Shown here: one piece after another, positions 1 through 9,698 of the stretch
Numbering within the stretch: position 1 is the stretch's first letter
Layout: each line of letters begins with the position of its first letter
From: Gymnopilus junonius
Taxonomy: Eukaryota > Basidiomycota > Agaricomycetes > Agaricales > Galerinaceae
Assembly (NCBI GenBank): GCA_015501075.1
Contig: JADNYJ010000039.1
Span: forward strand, 62,001 to 126,000
Direction of reading: 5' to 3'
DNA length: 64,000 bases
The notes under the pieces: model-generated
What the model was told of the DNA's origin: nothing
What the model saw: only the letters and a program-made list of their open reading frames with translations
Databases searched by the model: none
Translations under genes and position numbers: made by a program

Positions 1-654
1 GTGGGCAAAGAGCTCTTTGATGACGGGGTCTTGGAGAGCAGCGATGGAGATGTAATCCTTGACATGAATGCCGATGGTGAGTGGGAGTGAACCAGAGCGG
101 GAGAGCCAGGTAGATATCAGAGTGAGTTGGGTGAATTTGAGTTCGGGATTTTGAGCTTTTTTGAATTGGACTTTTAGAGTCGTCCATAAGCCGGGTGTGG
201 AGAGCGCCACCATTCGCCACCGTCTGCACACATGAGTGAGTAATAACGGGCCTTGTAAAGGATGAAAGCTGTTTGGTATATAGGGCTCCTCGTCTAGTGT
301 GCCCCCGAACTGACATTGCAGAAAGATATCGGATAGGAGCTCTGGTGGTAACGAACGGAGAGGATGAACAATCGCTGCATATTCTCTAATGGTCGCATCT
401 ACGGTGTACTGCGCCAAAGCTGTTTCCCCAATAACGTCGGCAAGATCGCGCATTTTATTCAACAGTCCCTCTCGATGATCTTTCAGCGTTTGCACGTACT
501 GTCGCGTCGCATCTTCTTCGCTCTGAGATGGGATTGCCAAGGAGGAGAGAAGATGCGAGATGGGAGTTTCTGGAATGGGAGGTTCGTATTTAGATTCCTC
601 GTCTTCGGATGCTGGTTTTCTAGGACGTATCACGATGATCTTGTCGATGAACAT
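1..654 (-). CDS. F-box protein, 3' end beyond window
   Basis: The reverse strand is open for 218 codons from ATG at 652-654 to the window edge, so the C-terminal part is missing. A charged, probably coiled N-terminal stretch (residues about 15-85, rich in E/K/Q) is followed by the F-box core LRSLPPELLSDIFLQC at about residues 108-123. Then comes the typical Agaricomycete block with RRWRMVALSTPGLWTTL, which places it in the large F-box-like family whose members recruit targets to SCF ubiquitin ligases. It is a close paralog of the adjacent decayed copy at 894-2627; the two align along their whole shared length. The substrate cannot be inferred. No lesion is visible in the part present. Confidence 0.8.
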   Translation of the reverse strand, partial: MFIDKIIVIRPRKPASEDEESKYEPPIPETPISHLLSSLAIPSQSEEDATRQYVQTLKDHREGLLNKMRDLADVIGETALAQYTVDATIREYAAIVHPLRSLPPELLSDIFLQCQFGGTLDEEPYIPNSFHPLQGPLLLTHVCRRWRMVALSTPGLWTTLKVQFKKAQNPELKFTQLTLISTWLSRSGSLPLTIGIHVKDYISIAALQDPVIKELFAH

Positions 655-893
655 GACGGTATAAAGGGACAAGATTGATGATGCAATCAAAGGTGGATTT
701 ACCTTGTCTGGACCACGATAAAATTAGATCAAGTCCTCAATGTTCCAAGTCGTCTCAACAAGTATGCAATGCAGAGCTTACCACAAAACTTTACTGGTGA
801 CTGCAGCTTGGAAAGGAGGTAAATAGGTACTAAGTAACTATGAAAGTGCCAAGCACTGTAAAAGAAAGCAATCGAAAGAATGTGCTTTCTACC

Positions 894-2627
894 CTACACA
901 ACAGGTAAACGTCGAATGATTAAATCAGACCTAGGGAACAATGCAACATATTCAGTATCGATCCGTATAGATCGTCCGCCTTTCTCATAAGCCTTGAGCT
1001 TTTTAAAAACATGTGAATCTATAAATTGAGGAGTTTCTCCACGACACCGAATGTCGAGCGATTGAAGGGGAGGACAGTCTATTCTTTTGAACATTGTTTT
1101 GAGGAAGACCGAAAATTTTTTAAGAGTGAATGAGACTTTTGAATCTAGCTCGATACTAACCAAACAGGGCAAATACGGAGTAACGCGAGTGGTGCTGAAC
1201 AGCTGGATGAAATTATCTGACAAGAGAGTAGACTGTAAAACGAGCTTTGAGATTCCGGGGCACTGGAGCAAGGCTTTGTGCATTTCATCAGTATGAAATG
1301 AGGCAGCAGAGATGTCCAGAGTCCGCAGTGATTCGTTGATATGAGCGAAAAAGACTATTACTATATCGGAATTCCATGAGAGACACGATCCTAACAGAGT
1401 AATCTTTAGATCTTGCACCATCGGTAATGTGAGGGCATCGAGAAGCTGAGTGATTTCTCCCGATATGATGAGACGAAAATATTTCAGGCGTCTATGTTCC
1501 ACTGCGGGCAAAGAGATGGCTTCAAGTTTATTACGCACATCCAAAAAGTCACCCCTGCAACAAATGCGCATTTCTTCCAGCACCGGACAGGATAACAAAA
1601 TCTTCAAACACCCTTCCACGGTGATTGATGAAACGAAAGCCAGCCCTCTGTCGTCGTAAAGCTCGAGGGATGTCATGCGCTCCAGAGGAAGGTCGAGACT
1701 CCTGTAATCAAATGGTGACTGTAGGCGCAATTTTTTGAACAGCGGAAGCGTTTCGAAAAACTGCATATCTGGAGAGGTGATCATAGGTCCATATTCCCTT
1801 TGGAGGAATGGATTGTTGTCTTCAAGGGACCTAATGAATGAAGTACTCCTCCAATATGGGGAACATGGCCGTGTGCTCGTCGAGGAGGGGTAAGATATTA
1901 TCCGTTTGCAGAGCTTTATAAGTAATCCAGAAGAATTCCCTGCATCGCGTGGAGTGGGAGAAGAGCTCTTTGATGACAGGATCTTGAAGAATAGTTCTAG
2001 AAATGTAATTCCTGACGTGGATGGCAATGGTGAGCGGGAGCGAACCAAATCGTGAGATCCACTTAGACACCAGAGCGAGTTGGACGCCTTTTCGAGCTCG
2101 GGACTTTGATTGTTATCAAATTGAATTTTGAGGGTCGTCCATAAGCCAGGAGTGGCGATTGCCACCATACGCCAGTGATTGCAAACTGGAGCAAGTAGCA
2201 ATGGACCTTGTAGAGCGTGAAAGCTGTTTGGAATATAGGGATATTCACATAATGTGCCACTAAATTGGCAATGCAAAAAAAATTTCGGTTAAAGTTCCAG
2301 TTGCAGAGAGCGGAAAGGATGAAGAATCCCCTTCAGTTCTCCGATGGGGATATCCAGGGCTTTCTGCATTAATATCTTTTCCTTGATGGCTCCATAAAGA
2401 TCCATTATTTCTTCGTGTAGTTTTTGGCTACGATCTTTCAGTGTTTGCGTAGACTGTCGCGCTGTATCTTCTTCACTTTTACTTGGAATCACTACGGAGG
2501 AGAGGTGTGAAACATCTGGGTATTCTGGAATTGACGTTTCGTATTTAGATTCCTCGTCTTCATATAATAAGATTGGGTACATAACCATTTGAATGACGCG
2601 GGACATAATGCCGATGGTAAAACGCAA
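894..2627 (-). pseudogene. Decayed F-box protein paralog
   Basis: This is a second copy of the left-edge F-box gene in the same orientation. Shared blocks include DEESKYE near the N-terminus, the YIPNSFH.LQGPLLL block, WRMVAIATPGLWTTL, and DPVIKELFSH. The F-box core is broken: where the neighbour reads ELLSDIF this copy has an in-frame TAA followed by PKFF (near 2296). The reading frame then changes after the NNQSPELE stretch (about 2090) and again near 1835, after which a leucine-rich C-terminal region continues to a stop at 894. One stop plus at least two frame changes make it a pseudogene unless unusual introns rescue it. The intact-looking C-terminal 300 residues resemble the LRR-like tail of other family members. 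Confidence 0.7.
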
Positions 2628-3245
2628 GACGATGAACGTTGAAAGCGAGACACTATAGCGTCACGCGTGTTGCTCATTGTTTAACGTTTAACGAGCACGT
2701 GCTTTTCACAGAAATAGAATTGATGCAGCGGATCAATGTAGTCCGAATTCGCAGAACCGATGTCCCGAAGGTGTCACTAGGTCGGAGCACTTGACTTTCA
2801 ACACCTTCATGAAATCCATTTCGTACCAGGACATCAACCGGTCTTTCTTCAGCGCGGGTCAGCTTGACCAGCAGGGATTTTTCGGTGATTCGCCGAACTT
2901 TACTGATGTCTAGCTCGCAAGGCAGGCGACTGGATTAAGACTGGATACTTGCCAAGTCACTGGACCAAGAGCATTATACGACATGGGAAGGGATTCGAAT
3001 GAAACGGGTAAACGGGACAGGCAAGTGACAAAACCCTAAATACACTTGGGCTGTTAATGTTAAGTCTTTTGGACAGGTTCACTGTCGGTCTACTCTGTAC
3101 GAGTGAAGGACTGGTTTTTTGTCGGGCGTGCAACGAGTCCCCGCCTTTTCATAGAGAGGCCACATAATCAAACGATGTGAGATAAGTTTTCCTTCCCATA
3201 CCTGTCGTATTAATATCTTCATTTGACATGTCCCCACTTCCTAGT
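2628..3245. other. Intergenic, nothing recognised
   Basis: This interval separates the decayed F-box gene and the monooxygenase promoter. I see no open frame with coding character and no RNA gene. Confidence 0.5.
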
Positions 3246-3253
3246 TATATAAA
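3246..3253 (+). promoter_or_regulatory. TATA box of the FAD monooxygenase gene
   Basis: TATATAAA lies about 100 bp upstream of the ATG at 3348. It supports choosing that ATG instead of the longer in-frame start at 3228, which would lie upstream of the TATA box and so of the likely transcript start. Confidence 0.5.
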
Positions 3254-3347
3254 TTCTGAACTTGATTCGCAGCCACGTTGCCACTCTCTTACCTTGCGTT
3301 ACGTTTTCTTAAACGACAGCGAACGGCACTCGCTTGAGCTGGGTACC

Positions 3348-5208
3348 ATGTCTAATGTTCTGCATGGGAAGCGTGTGAGAGAAGACGAGAGTAAGGTAAC
3401 GCATATCCATTTTGAACCTCTAGTCCTTTCTCAAATTCTCATACTCATGCCAATCAAACCCACCCAGGAAAAAAAGGAAATGGAATCTGAACTCGGATTC
3501 TCATCGAGAATTGTTCGTGAAAGGGCAGCCCTTGACGTCGCTATTGTAGGAGCCGGAGTGGGAGGTTTGGTGACCGCTTACCTCCTAGGTCGTGCTGGGC
3601 ACAGAGTGACTGTATACGACGGAGCGTCGGAGCTGGCGACTATTGGTGCCGGCATTCAGGTCTCCCCGAATGTCACTCGACTCATGATTCGGTGGGGGCT
3701 CGGGGAGAAGTTGCAGGAATTGGGGGTGGTGCCAACGGGAATATCCTTGCGCAGATGTAGGCCATTTGCACATGTTCTGTTTCTCGTCATGAACTAATCA
3801 GACGTGTGTTCCGTTGAAAGATGCCAATGGTGATGTGATAGGATGGAAAAATTGGGGAGATAACATGGAAAAAGACCACGGTGCACCGTACTATGTCATT
3901 CATGTCGGTATCTTAATTTTTTTAGTCCAAACGAATTAATGATGGTTTATGAATTAGCGAGGCGATCTTCACAGCATTTTGCTCGAACACGCAAGGCCTT
4001 ATATGAAGCTGCGCTTGAACAGCATGGTGATGAATGTTGACCCTCACGCACCATCAATCACTTTGCAATCAGGAGAAGTTGTCAAAACCCACCTAATCGT
4101 TGGCGCAGATGGAATTAACAGTCGAGTTCGAAGTGTGGTTTTTGGCAACGAAAGAGGTCCGACTCTTACAGGCGATGCATCCTATCGGGCTCTTGTACCG
4201 ACATCCGTCATGATGAACGATCCGGACCTGAAAGGACTTCTCAATGGGGGATCTAATATCTGGATGGGGCCTGGGAGACACCTTGTTGCTTATCCAATAG
4301 TAAGTTGCACACCGTGAATAGAAGCAATCTCACAAATTCACAATCGTCAACCTAGCGAGGGCATAAATTATTCAACGTTGTAACAGCCCATCCGTCTAAG
4401 AGTACCGATAAGAACAGTCGCTCAGTCGACCCCGACGCTATGCGGAAAGATTTTGCAGCTTTCGAACCCCGGTGGGTTTCAATTTTATCACTATCACTAT
4501 CACAAAAGAAGGTGATCGCATTCGAACGTTATAACTGATGGTCGAAAAAGTATACAGAAGCTTCTTTCACTGATAAGTTTTACCACCTTATGGCCTTTGA
4601 TGGACTGCCAACCATTGGAGAAGTGGGTTCATAATGCCGGAAGTGTCTGTCTTTTGGGAGATGCGTGCCATCCAATGCTTGTGAGTTCTGAAGGGGAAGT
4701 TCTCAAATATTCGTCGACTGACTGCAAATTTTAGCCCTATAGAGCCCAAGGAGCCGCTATGGCTGTGAGTACCAACTCTCGAAGCGCTAAAGTTCACGAT
4801 ACTAAGGCGTTTGTGGTTATATAGATCGAAGATGCTGCAGTACTTGGAAATCTTCTGAGTAGAATCACTAACCGAGGACAGCTAGGCTTGCTGCTGCTTG
4901 CCTACCAGAGTATACGCTATCCGCGAGCCACAACGGCCCAAGCCGAATCTCGTATGAACCAGCGCACTTTCCACTTGCCAGATGGTCCTGAGCAGAAAAA
5001 GCGTGACGACTCCATGCGACAAGCCAAGGAGGCTGCTCTCAAAGAGGCCAATGGGGAATTTGTGGGTGACAACCATGTAGGCAATGAAAATCTGTGGGCA
5101 GATAAAGAGAGAAATGAGAGAACGTTTTCACATGATGTGGATGTCGAGGTTGCTAGATGGTGGAGCGAACACGGACAAGATATTGTGAATTCCGGATCAA
5201 AGCTGTGA
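3348..5208 (+). CDS. FAD-dependent monooxygenase (salicylate hydroxylase-like)
   Basis: This is a multi-exon flavoprotein aromatic hydroxylase that uses FAD and NAD(P)H to insert one oxygen atom into an aromatic or related substrate, probably in the cytosol. The motifs run in order: the dinucleotide-binding GAGVGGL near the N-terminus, VGADGINSRVR in the middle (the DG motif), and GDACHPML followed by PYRAQGAAMA (the second FAD motif) near the C-terminus. Introns with consensus ends fall near 3396-3467, 3752-3800, 3910-3958, 4302-4354, 4472-4550, 4681-4733 and 4765-4824. The first is 72 nt and in frame with no stop, so retaining it would still give a protein. The start at 3348 (context ACCATGT) is placed by the TATA box; 3447 and 3480 are alternatives. 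The gene ends 134 bp from the convergent hydroxylase copy 1, suggesting a small metabolic cluster. The substrate is unknown. Confidence 0.85.
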
Positions 5209-5342
5209 TCGCGTTCCTGATCGGCGGGCGCTTACAGTTTGAGCGGAACAGATCAGCTGGGTCTGCAGATAAATTGAAATGGTGTATTTCATTTCGGAAA
5301 GGCTTTCCTGTATTATCCCATATAAATGTATTCACACACAAG

Positions 5343-6296
5343 TCAATCATAAAACACAAGAGCCCGTAGTTCGATCGATTGGCGAGGAGGCGTCCCAGCC
5401 GGCGTATTGGGGTCCTCGAATGCGGTGTGAGGAGTAAAGACGGCGACGCTGCCATCCTGAACAGAGTCAAAACTAAGAAAAGAGTCATCATCTGCAATCA
5501 CAATTAGAACATCGATAAACCGCTCACCACTTGATCAAAACCAGTTCATCTGGAGTCATTCCGGAGAGATACTTCCACTTGTGGTTAGGATTGTACTTGA
5601 CTCCAAGGGTCTCACCTTCGTGGTGAGGATAAATGCGAGCGACGGGGAACAGATCGCTTGGATCGACGCTACGATAATCGCAGAGTGTCAATGGCCAGTC
5701 AACCGCTGCGTGATGGATAGGTCGCCAGAGATTTATGATTTGGAAACGTTTCTCCAACAGCTCGGGTACGTCGGCAGCTGACATATGCAGATGTACTCGT
5801 GCGATTGCAGCTTTGGAGCTCTGATCAACATGCACTCTCGTATTTGGCTGGCGGCGGCCTGGTGAATCATCGTTTTCACCCGGACGACGGCGCCGAACAG
5901 CTGGCAGCAAAGAGAAAATAATAAGCTTATAAATTTCATTTAAATCCGTGAGCTCACTATGGTCATATATCTCGATTCGGCTGGCCCCTGTCAGTTTCTT
6001 GATAAGCTCGATGCTCTCGGGGTAATACTCGCGGACGATATCTTCGTCATTGGCGAAGGTGGTATGATGAGGAGGGTATCTGAAGTACTGAAAACCGGCA
6101 GTGTCGAGTGTGAAAGACTCCTCTTTGCCGCGTACATTTTCGATCACGACTTCCTGCCTTCTTTTCCCAAGTTAGTAGTCCTCTGGCCTGTGATGGGGTC
6201 GATATCGAAGTGCGTGTATGCTCGGATACCGTTTTTCGGAGGAACACTAAACCAAAGTTTGGCTTTAGTAGAGGAAGGGGAAGATGTATCGGACAT
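5343..6296 (-). CDS. CmcJ/AsaB-like hydroxylase-desaturase, copy 1 (frameshifted)
   Basis: This is the first of three tandem paralogs of the fungal family that includes AsaB (aspergillic acid), CTB9-like proteins and bacterial CmcJ. They are non-heme iron/2-oxoglutarate type oxidoreductases of secondary metabolism. Key signatures are GVRAY/GIRAYTHF near the N-terminus, FANDEDIVREYYPESIEL, VRRRRPG, VHVDQSS with RVHLHM, INLWRPIHHAAVDWPL, and NHKWKYLSGMTPDELVLIKC. The C-terminal block spans HTAF..P through RQSIELRALVFYD. The last intron sits inside LIKC, as in the two sister copies. The frame breaks by one base near 6147, between GKEGRK and VIENVRGKEES; copies 2 and 3 read through this point, so one base seems to be missing. 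This could be a dying copy or an assembly error. The start at MSDTSSP is aligned to copy 3. Confidence 0.8.
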
Positions 6297-6380
6297 TTTC
6301 AGTTTAATGGGATCAGGATTCGACGTATCAAAGGCTCTACGAAGTGGGAAGTTGAGAAACGTTTTTGCCATGAAGTGAGC

Positions 6381-6388
6381 TTTATATA
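6381..6388 (-). promoter_or_regulatory. TATA box of hydroxylase copy 1
   Basis: On the reverse strand TATATAAA lies 85 bp upstream of the ATG at 6296. Copies 2 and 3 have a TATAAG at similar distances. Confidence 0.5.
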
Positions 6389-6716
6389 GGCCGGGTAGTT
6401 TATCTGGCCTTGCCGGATACTGATGTCATCCATGGGTATTTTCTATTTTAACGAAGATCAGTAATACATACCCATTATCAAGCTTTAGAAGAGGCATGAC
6501 CTGAACTTGGAATATCTTCGAAGCGTAAGAGATATGAAGGCAGCTGTAAATTATAATGTGATAATAGTGCAGTATTTTTTCAGCAGAAGACAATCTTGGT
6601 ACGGTCTACTAGGAACGAATATTCCCTCCGTCATCGAAATCGTAGCACCGCCTGCGATGGATTAATTAAATGATATTCATTTTCACTATCATTCCTGTTC
6701 CATTCACTACTTCAAT

Positions 6717-7661
6717 TTAATCATAGAATACAAGAGCACGTAATTCAATCGATTGACGAGGAGGTGTACCAGCTGGTGTGCTTGGGTCTTCAAATCCTGT
6801 ATGCGGGGTGAAGACAGCGACACTGCCATCCTGAATGGAATCGGCACTGTAAATACCATCAGTTCTATAACTCTAACATAAATATGTTTTTAAATGGTTT
6901 ACCATTTAATCAAGACAAGCTCATCCGGGGTCATTCCAGATAAATACTTCCATTTGTGATTAGGGTTATATTTGACGCCAAGCGTCTCGCCATCGCGGTC
7001 GGGATACATCCGAGTCACAGGGAAGAAATCGTTCGGGTCAATACTGCCATAGTCACATAACGCCAATGGCCAGTCGAAAGCTGCGTGATGGATAGGTCGC
7101 CAGAGATTTATGATCTGGAAACGCTTCTCTAATAGCTTGGGTACGTCGGCGGCTGGCATATGTAAATGAACCCGCGCGACGGCAGCTTTGGAGCTCTGAT
7201 CAACATGCACTCTAGAAACAGGCTGGCGACGATCTGGTAAATCGTCGATTTCACCTGGACGGCGACGACGAACAGCTAGTAAAAAGGTGGACGATTTTCA
7301 GTCCATGAAATCCGAAGCGAAATAACAGTAACCCACTATGATCAAATAACTCCACTCGGCTTGCGCCTGTCAGCTTTTTGATAAGCTCGATGCTCTCGGG
7401 ATAGTATTCCCGAATAATCTGCTCGTCATTGGCGAATGAAGTATGCTTGGCTGGGTGCCTGTAGTACTGGAATCCGGCTGTATCGAGTGTGACGGAATCT
7501 TCTTTACCACGCAAATCCTCAACCAAAATCTTCTTTCCCTCTTGTCCAACGTTTGTCTTTCTTTCGCCAGTTGTTGGATCAACATTGAAGTGCGTGTACG
7601 CTCGGACACCATTCTCTGGAGGGATGCTGTATGAGAGCTTGGCTTCAGTTGAGGATGGCAT
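6717..7661 (-). CDS. CmcJ/AsaB-like hydroxylase-desaturase, copy 2
   Basis: This intact middle copy of the tandem array has three exons. Exon 1 carries ENGVRAYTHF and FANDEQIIREYYPESIEL. An intron of about 70 nt follows the FDH residues, and exon 2 starts in VRRRRPG and carries VHVDQSS, HLHMPAADV and LWRPIHHAAFDWPL. The second intron splits the Cys codon of LIKC, and exon 3 encodes the DSIQDGSVAVFTPHTGFED-type tail ending RQSIELRALVFYD. The predicted product is close to 270 residues, normal for the family. The His residues in HVDQ, HLH and RPIHHA are candidate iron ligands, by analogy only. It has its own TATA box and no lesion. It probably acts with the neighbouring FAD monooxygenase on one small molecule; this is inferred from position. 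Confidence 0.85.
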
Positions 7662-7725
7662 ACTGGGCACGGAATGTGATCGAAATTCCGCGTTATTAAG
7701 TTGATGATGGGAAGCTGGACTGCAC

Positions 7726-7731
7726 CTTATA
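7726..7731 (-). promoter_or_regulatory. TATA box of hydroxylase copy 2
   Basis: TATAAG on the reverse strand lies 65 bp upstream of the ATG at 7661, the same arrangement as in the two sister genes. Confidence 0.4.
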
Positions 7732-7982
7732 GCTTATGAAGGTCTACATGCGAAGTGACTGGCATCATCTTTGACATGTCTTGCGTGCTCAGCTATTCTA
7801 AGCGTCGAGTCCAGAAATAGGAGCGTTATCAAGTCATATGCCATGGCATACATGTACAGCGATTACTAGAGGAAATCAATATTCTCAAGGACATACAACA
7901 AAGCAAGAGCGGAATTTTTGACTGCCACTTAGTACCCATTAACAAGCCATTACGCAGACACGACATACTGGATTATGGCAAT

Positions 7983-8936
7983 TTAGTCGTAGAAGACAAG
8001 CGCACGTATTTCAATCGATTGGCGCGCAGGAGTTCCAGCAGGCGTGCTAGGGTCCTCAAACCCAGTATGCGGAGTGAATGAAGCAACGCTACCGTCTCGA
8101 ATCGAATCGGCACTACAGTTTCATCCTAGTCAGCGACTTCGCACATTTGCGAAGCTAAGACAACTTGCTTACCATTTGATAAGGACGAGCTCATCTGGGG
8201 TCATCCCATAGAGGTACTTCCACTTATGATTGGGGTTGTACTTCACACCGAGAGTCTCGCCTTTGCTATCCTCATAAATGCGAGCCACGGGGAAAAGGTC
8301 ATCCGGATCAACGGTACGATAGTCGCACACAGTCAAAGGCCAATCGATTGCTGCGTTATGGATAGGTCGCCAAAGGTTCATAATCTGAAAGCGTTTCTTC
8401 AGCAAATTGGGCACTTCAGCGGCTGGCATATGTCGATGAACCCGCGCGACTGCAGCCGAGGCGCTTTGATCAACATGGGCGCCATCAACAGGCTGGCGAC
8501 GCCCAGGGGAATCCCCTTTGTCACCTGGGCGGCGGCGACGAACGGCTAGTAAAAATGTAAAATAAATAATCTCTTAGGCAATCGCTCTCCACTTACTATG
8601 ATCAAATAATACCACTTGGCTGGCACCTGTCAGTTTTTTAATGAGCTCGATGCTCTCGGGATAGTATTCACGAATGATCTCTTCATCGTTGGCGAATGAA
8701 GTGTGCTTGGCGGGGTGTTTATAATACTGGAATCCAGTGGTGTCGAGGGTATAAGAGTCCTCTTTACCGCGTATATTCTCAATCACAACTTCTCTCTCTT
8801 CCTGAGAGTAATTGGTATCCCTTTTTCCGGTGATCGGGTCAGCTTCGACATGAAAGTATGCGCGAACACCTTTCGGAGGGGCCAGGCTGTATTTGAGCTT
8901 GGTTTGTGTCGAGAGAGGGTTAGCAGAGTCAGACAT
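7983..8936 (-). CDS. CmcJ/AsaB-like hydroxylase-desaturase, copy 3
   Basis: This intact copy is nearest the common upstream side. It begins MSDSANPL, then PKGVRAYFHVEADP, ENIRGKEDSYTLDTTGF, FANDEEIIREYYPESIEL, VRRRRPG, VDQS, HMPAAEVPNLL, LWRPIHNAAIDWPL, NHKWKYLYGMTPDELVLIKC and a tail ending RQSIEIRALVFYD. One His of the RPIHHA motif is Asn here (RPIHNA), unlike copies 1 and 2, which could change substrate or metal binding if that residue matters. Its introns sit at the same places as in copy 2. The three copies have similar lengths and spacing, pointing to recent tandem duplication. Function beyond oxidative tailoring of a secondary metabolite cannot be read from the sequence. Confidence 0.85.
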
Positions 8937-9009
8937 TGTGATTTGACCGATATTATTGAACGTGGTTGGTGATGCAAAGGGGAAGGAATGAGAGGAGAGA
9001 AGGGTCCAG

Positions 9010-9015
9010 CTTATA
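9010..9015 (-). promoter_or_regulatory. TATA box of hydroxylase copy 3
   Basis: TATAAG on the reverse strand lies 74 bp upstream of the ATG at 8936. Confidence 0.4.
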
Positions 9016-9698
9016 TGGTCACTCTAGAGTCTAGATGTCGATTGACTGACATTATTCGCCCTCGGTCTTGCGTGCCCGACTGGCTATTCTAAGCGCATTC
9101 AACTCAGCGATTATTAATGCATTGGAGGGATTCATAATCGAAAGGAACAATCTCTATCCGATGGCATTGGTTAAGGAGAATCAGAAGAGCTTCAAGGTGG
9201 AAAAATAACACCCTTGTACTCACGAGCAGGCTGCAGATATTCAGCCTAATGGAAAGAGACAAAAATGGAAGGCCTGTTCTGAGGAAGATAACGGGCACAG
9301 AGGACTACATAAGAAGAATAAGCTGGGAAAGCTGCGAGACAGTGGGATGAAGGTTCTGGATTCCGGTACGTCAAATCAAGTGACGTCAGAACGGAGTTGC
9401 AAGCGGAACGTGAAAAGCGAGAAAAATCGTGCCGGGAAATTGAATTAAGTTTATAGCCCGACTACGAGCCGACGACAATGCCGGGGACGTCCGCTCAGCC
9501 AGGACGAAGTAAAGACGAGAGCCAACTTGATCATATTGAAGCGGCACAGAAGTACAGATAGTTGAATTTTCATACATAGCGGTACAAAGATACGAAACAT
9601 ACTGGTATTTTATATTGTACAACATACGCCGTAGCAAATACTGTCCCAAACATATCGATAGAAGTTTCAAGCCAAATGCACATCAGAGCCGCCATCTC
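9016..9698. other. Intergenic, nothing recognised
   Basis: Only short open frames without family signatures are present. The 3' end of the coiled-coil gene lies to the right. Confidence 0.4.
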
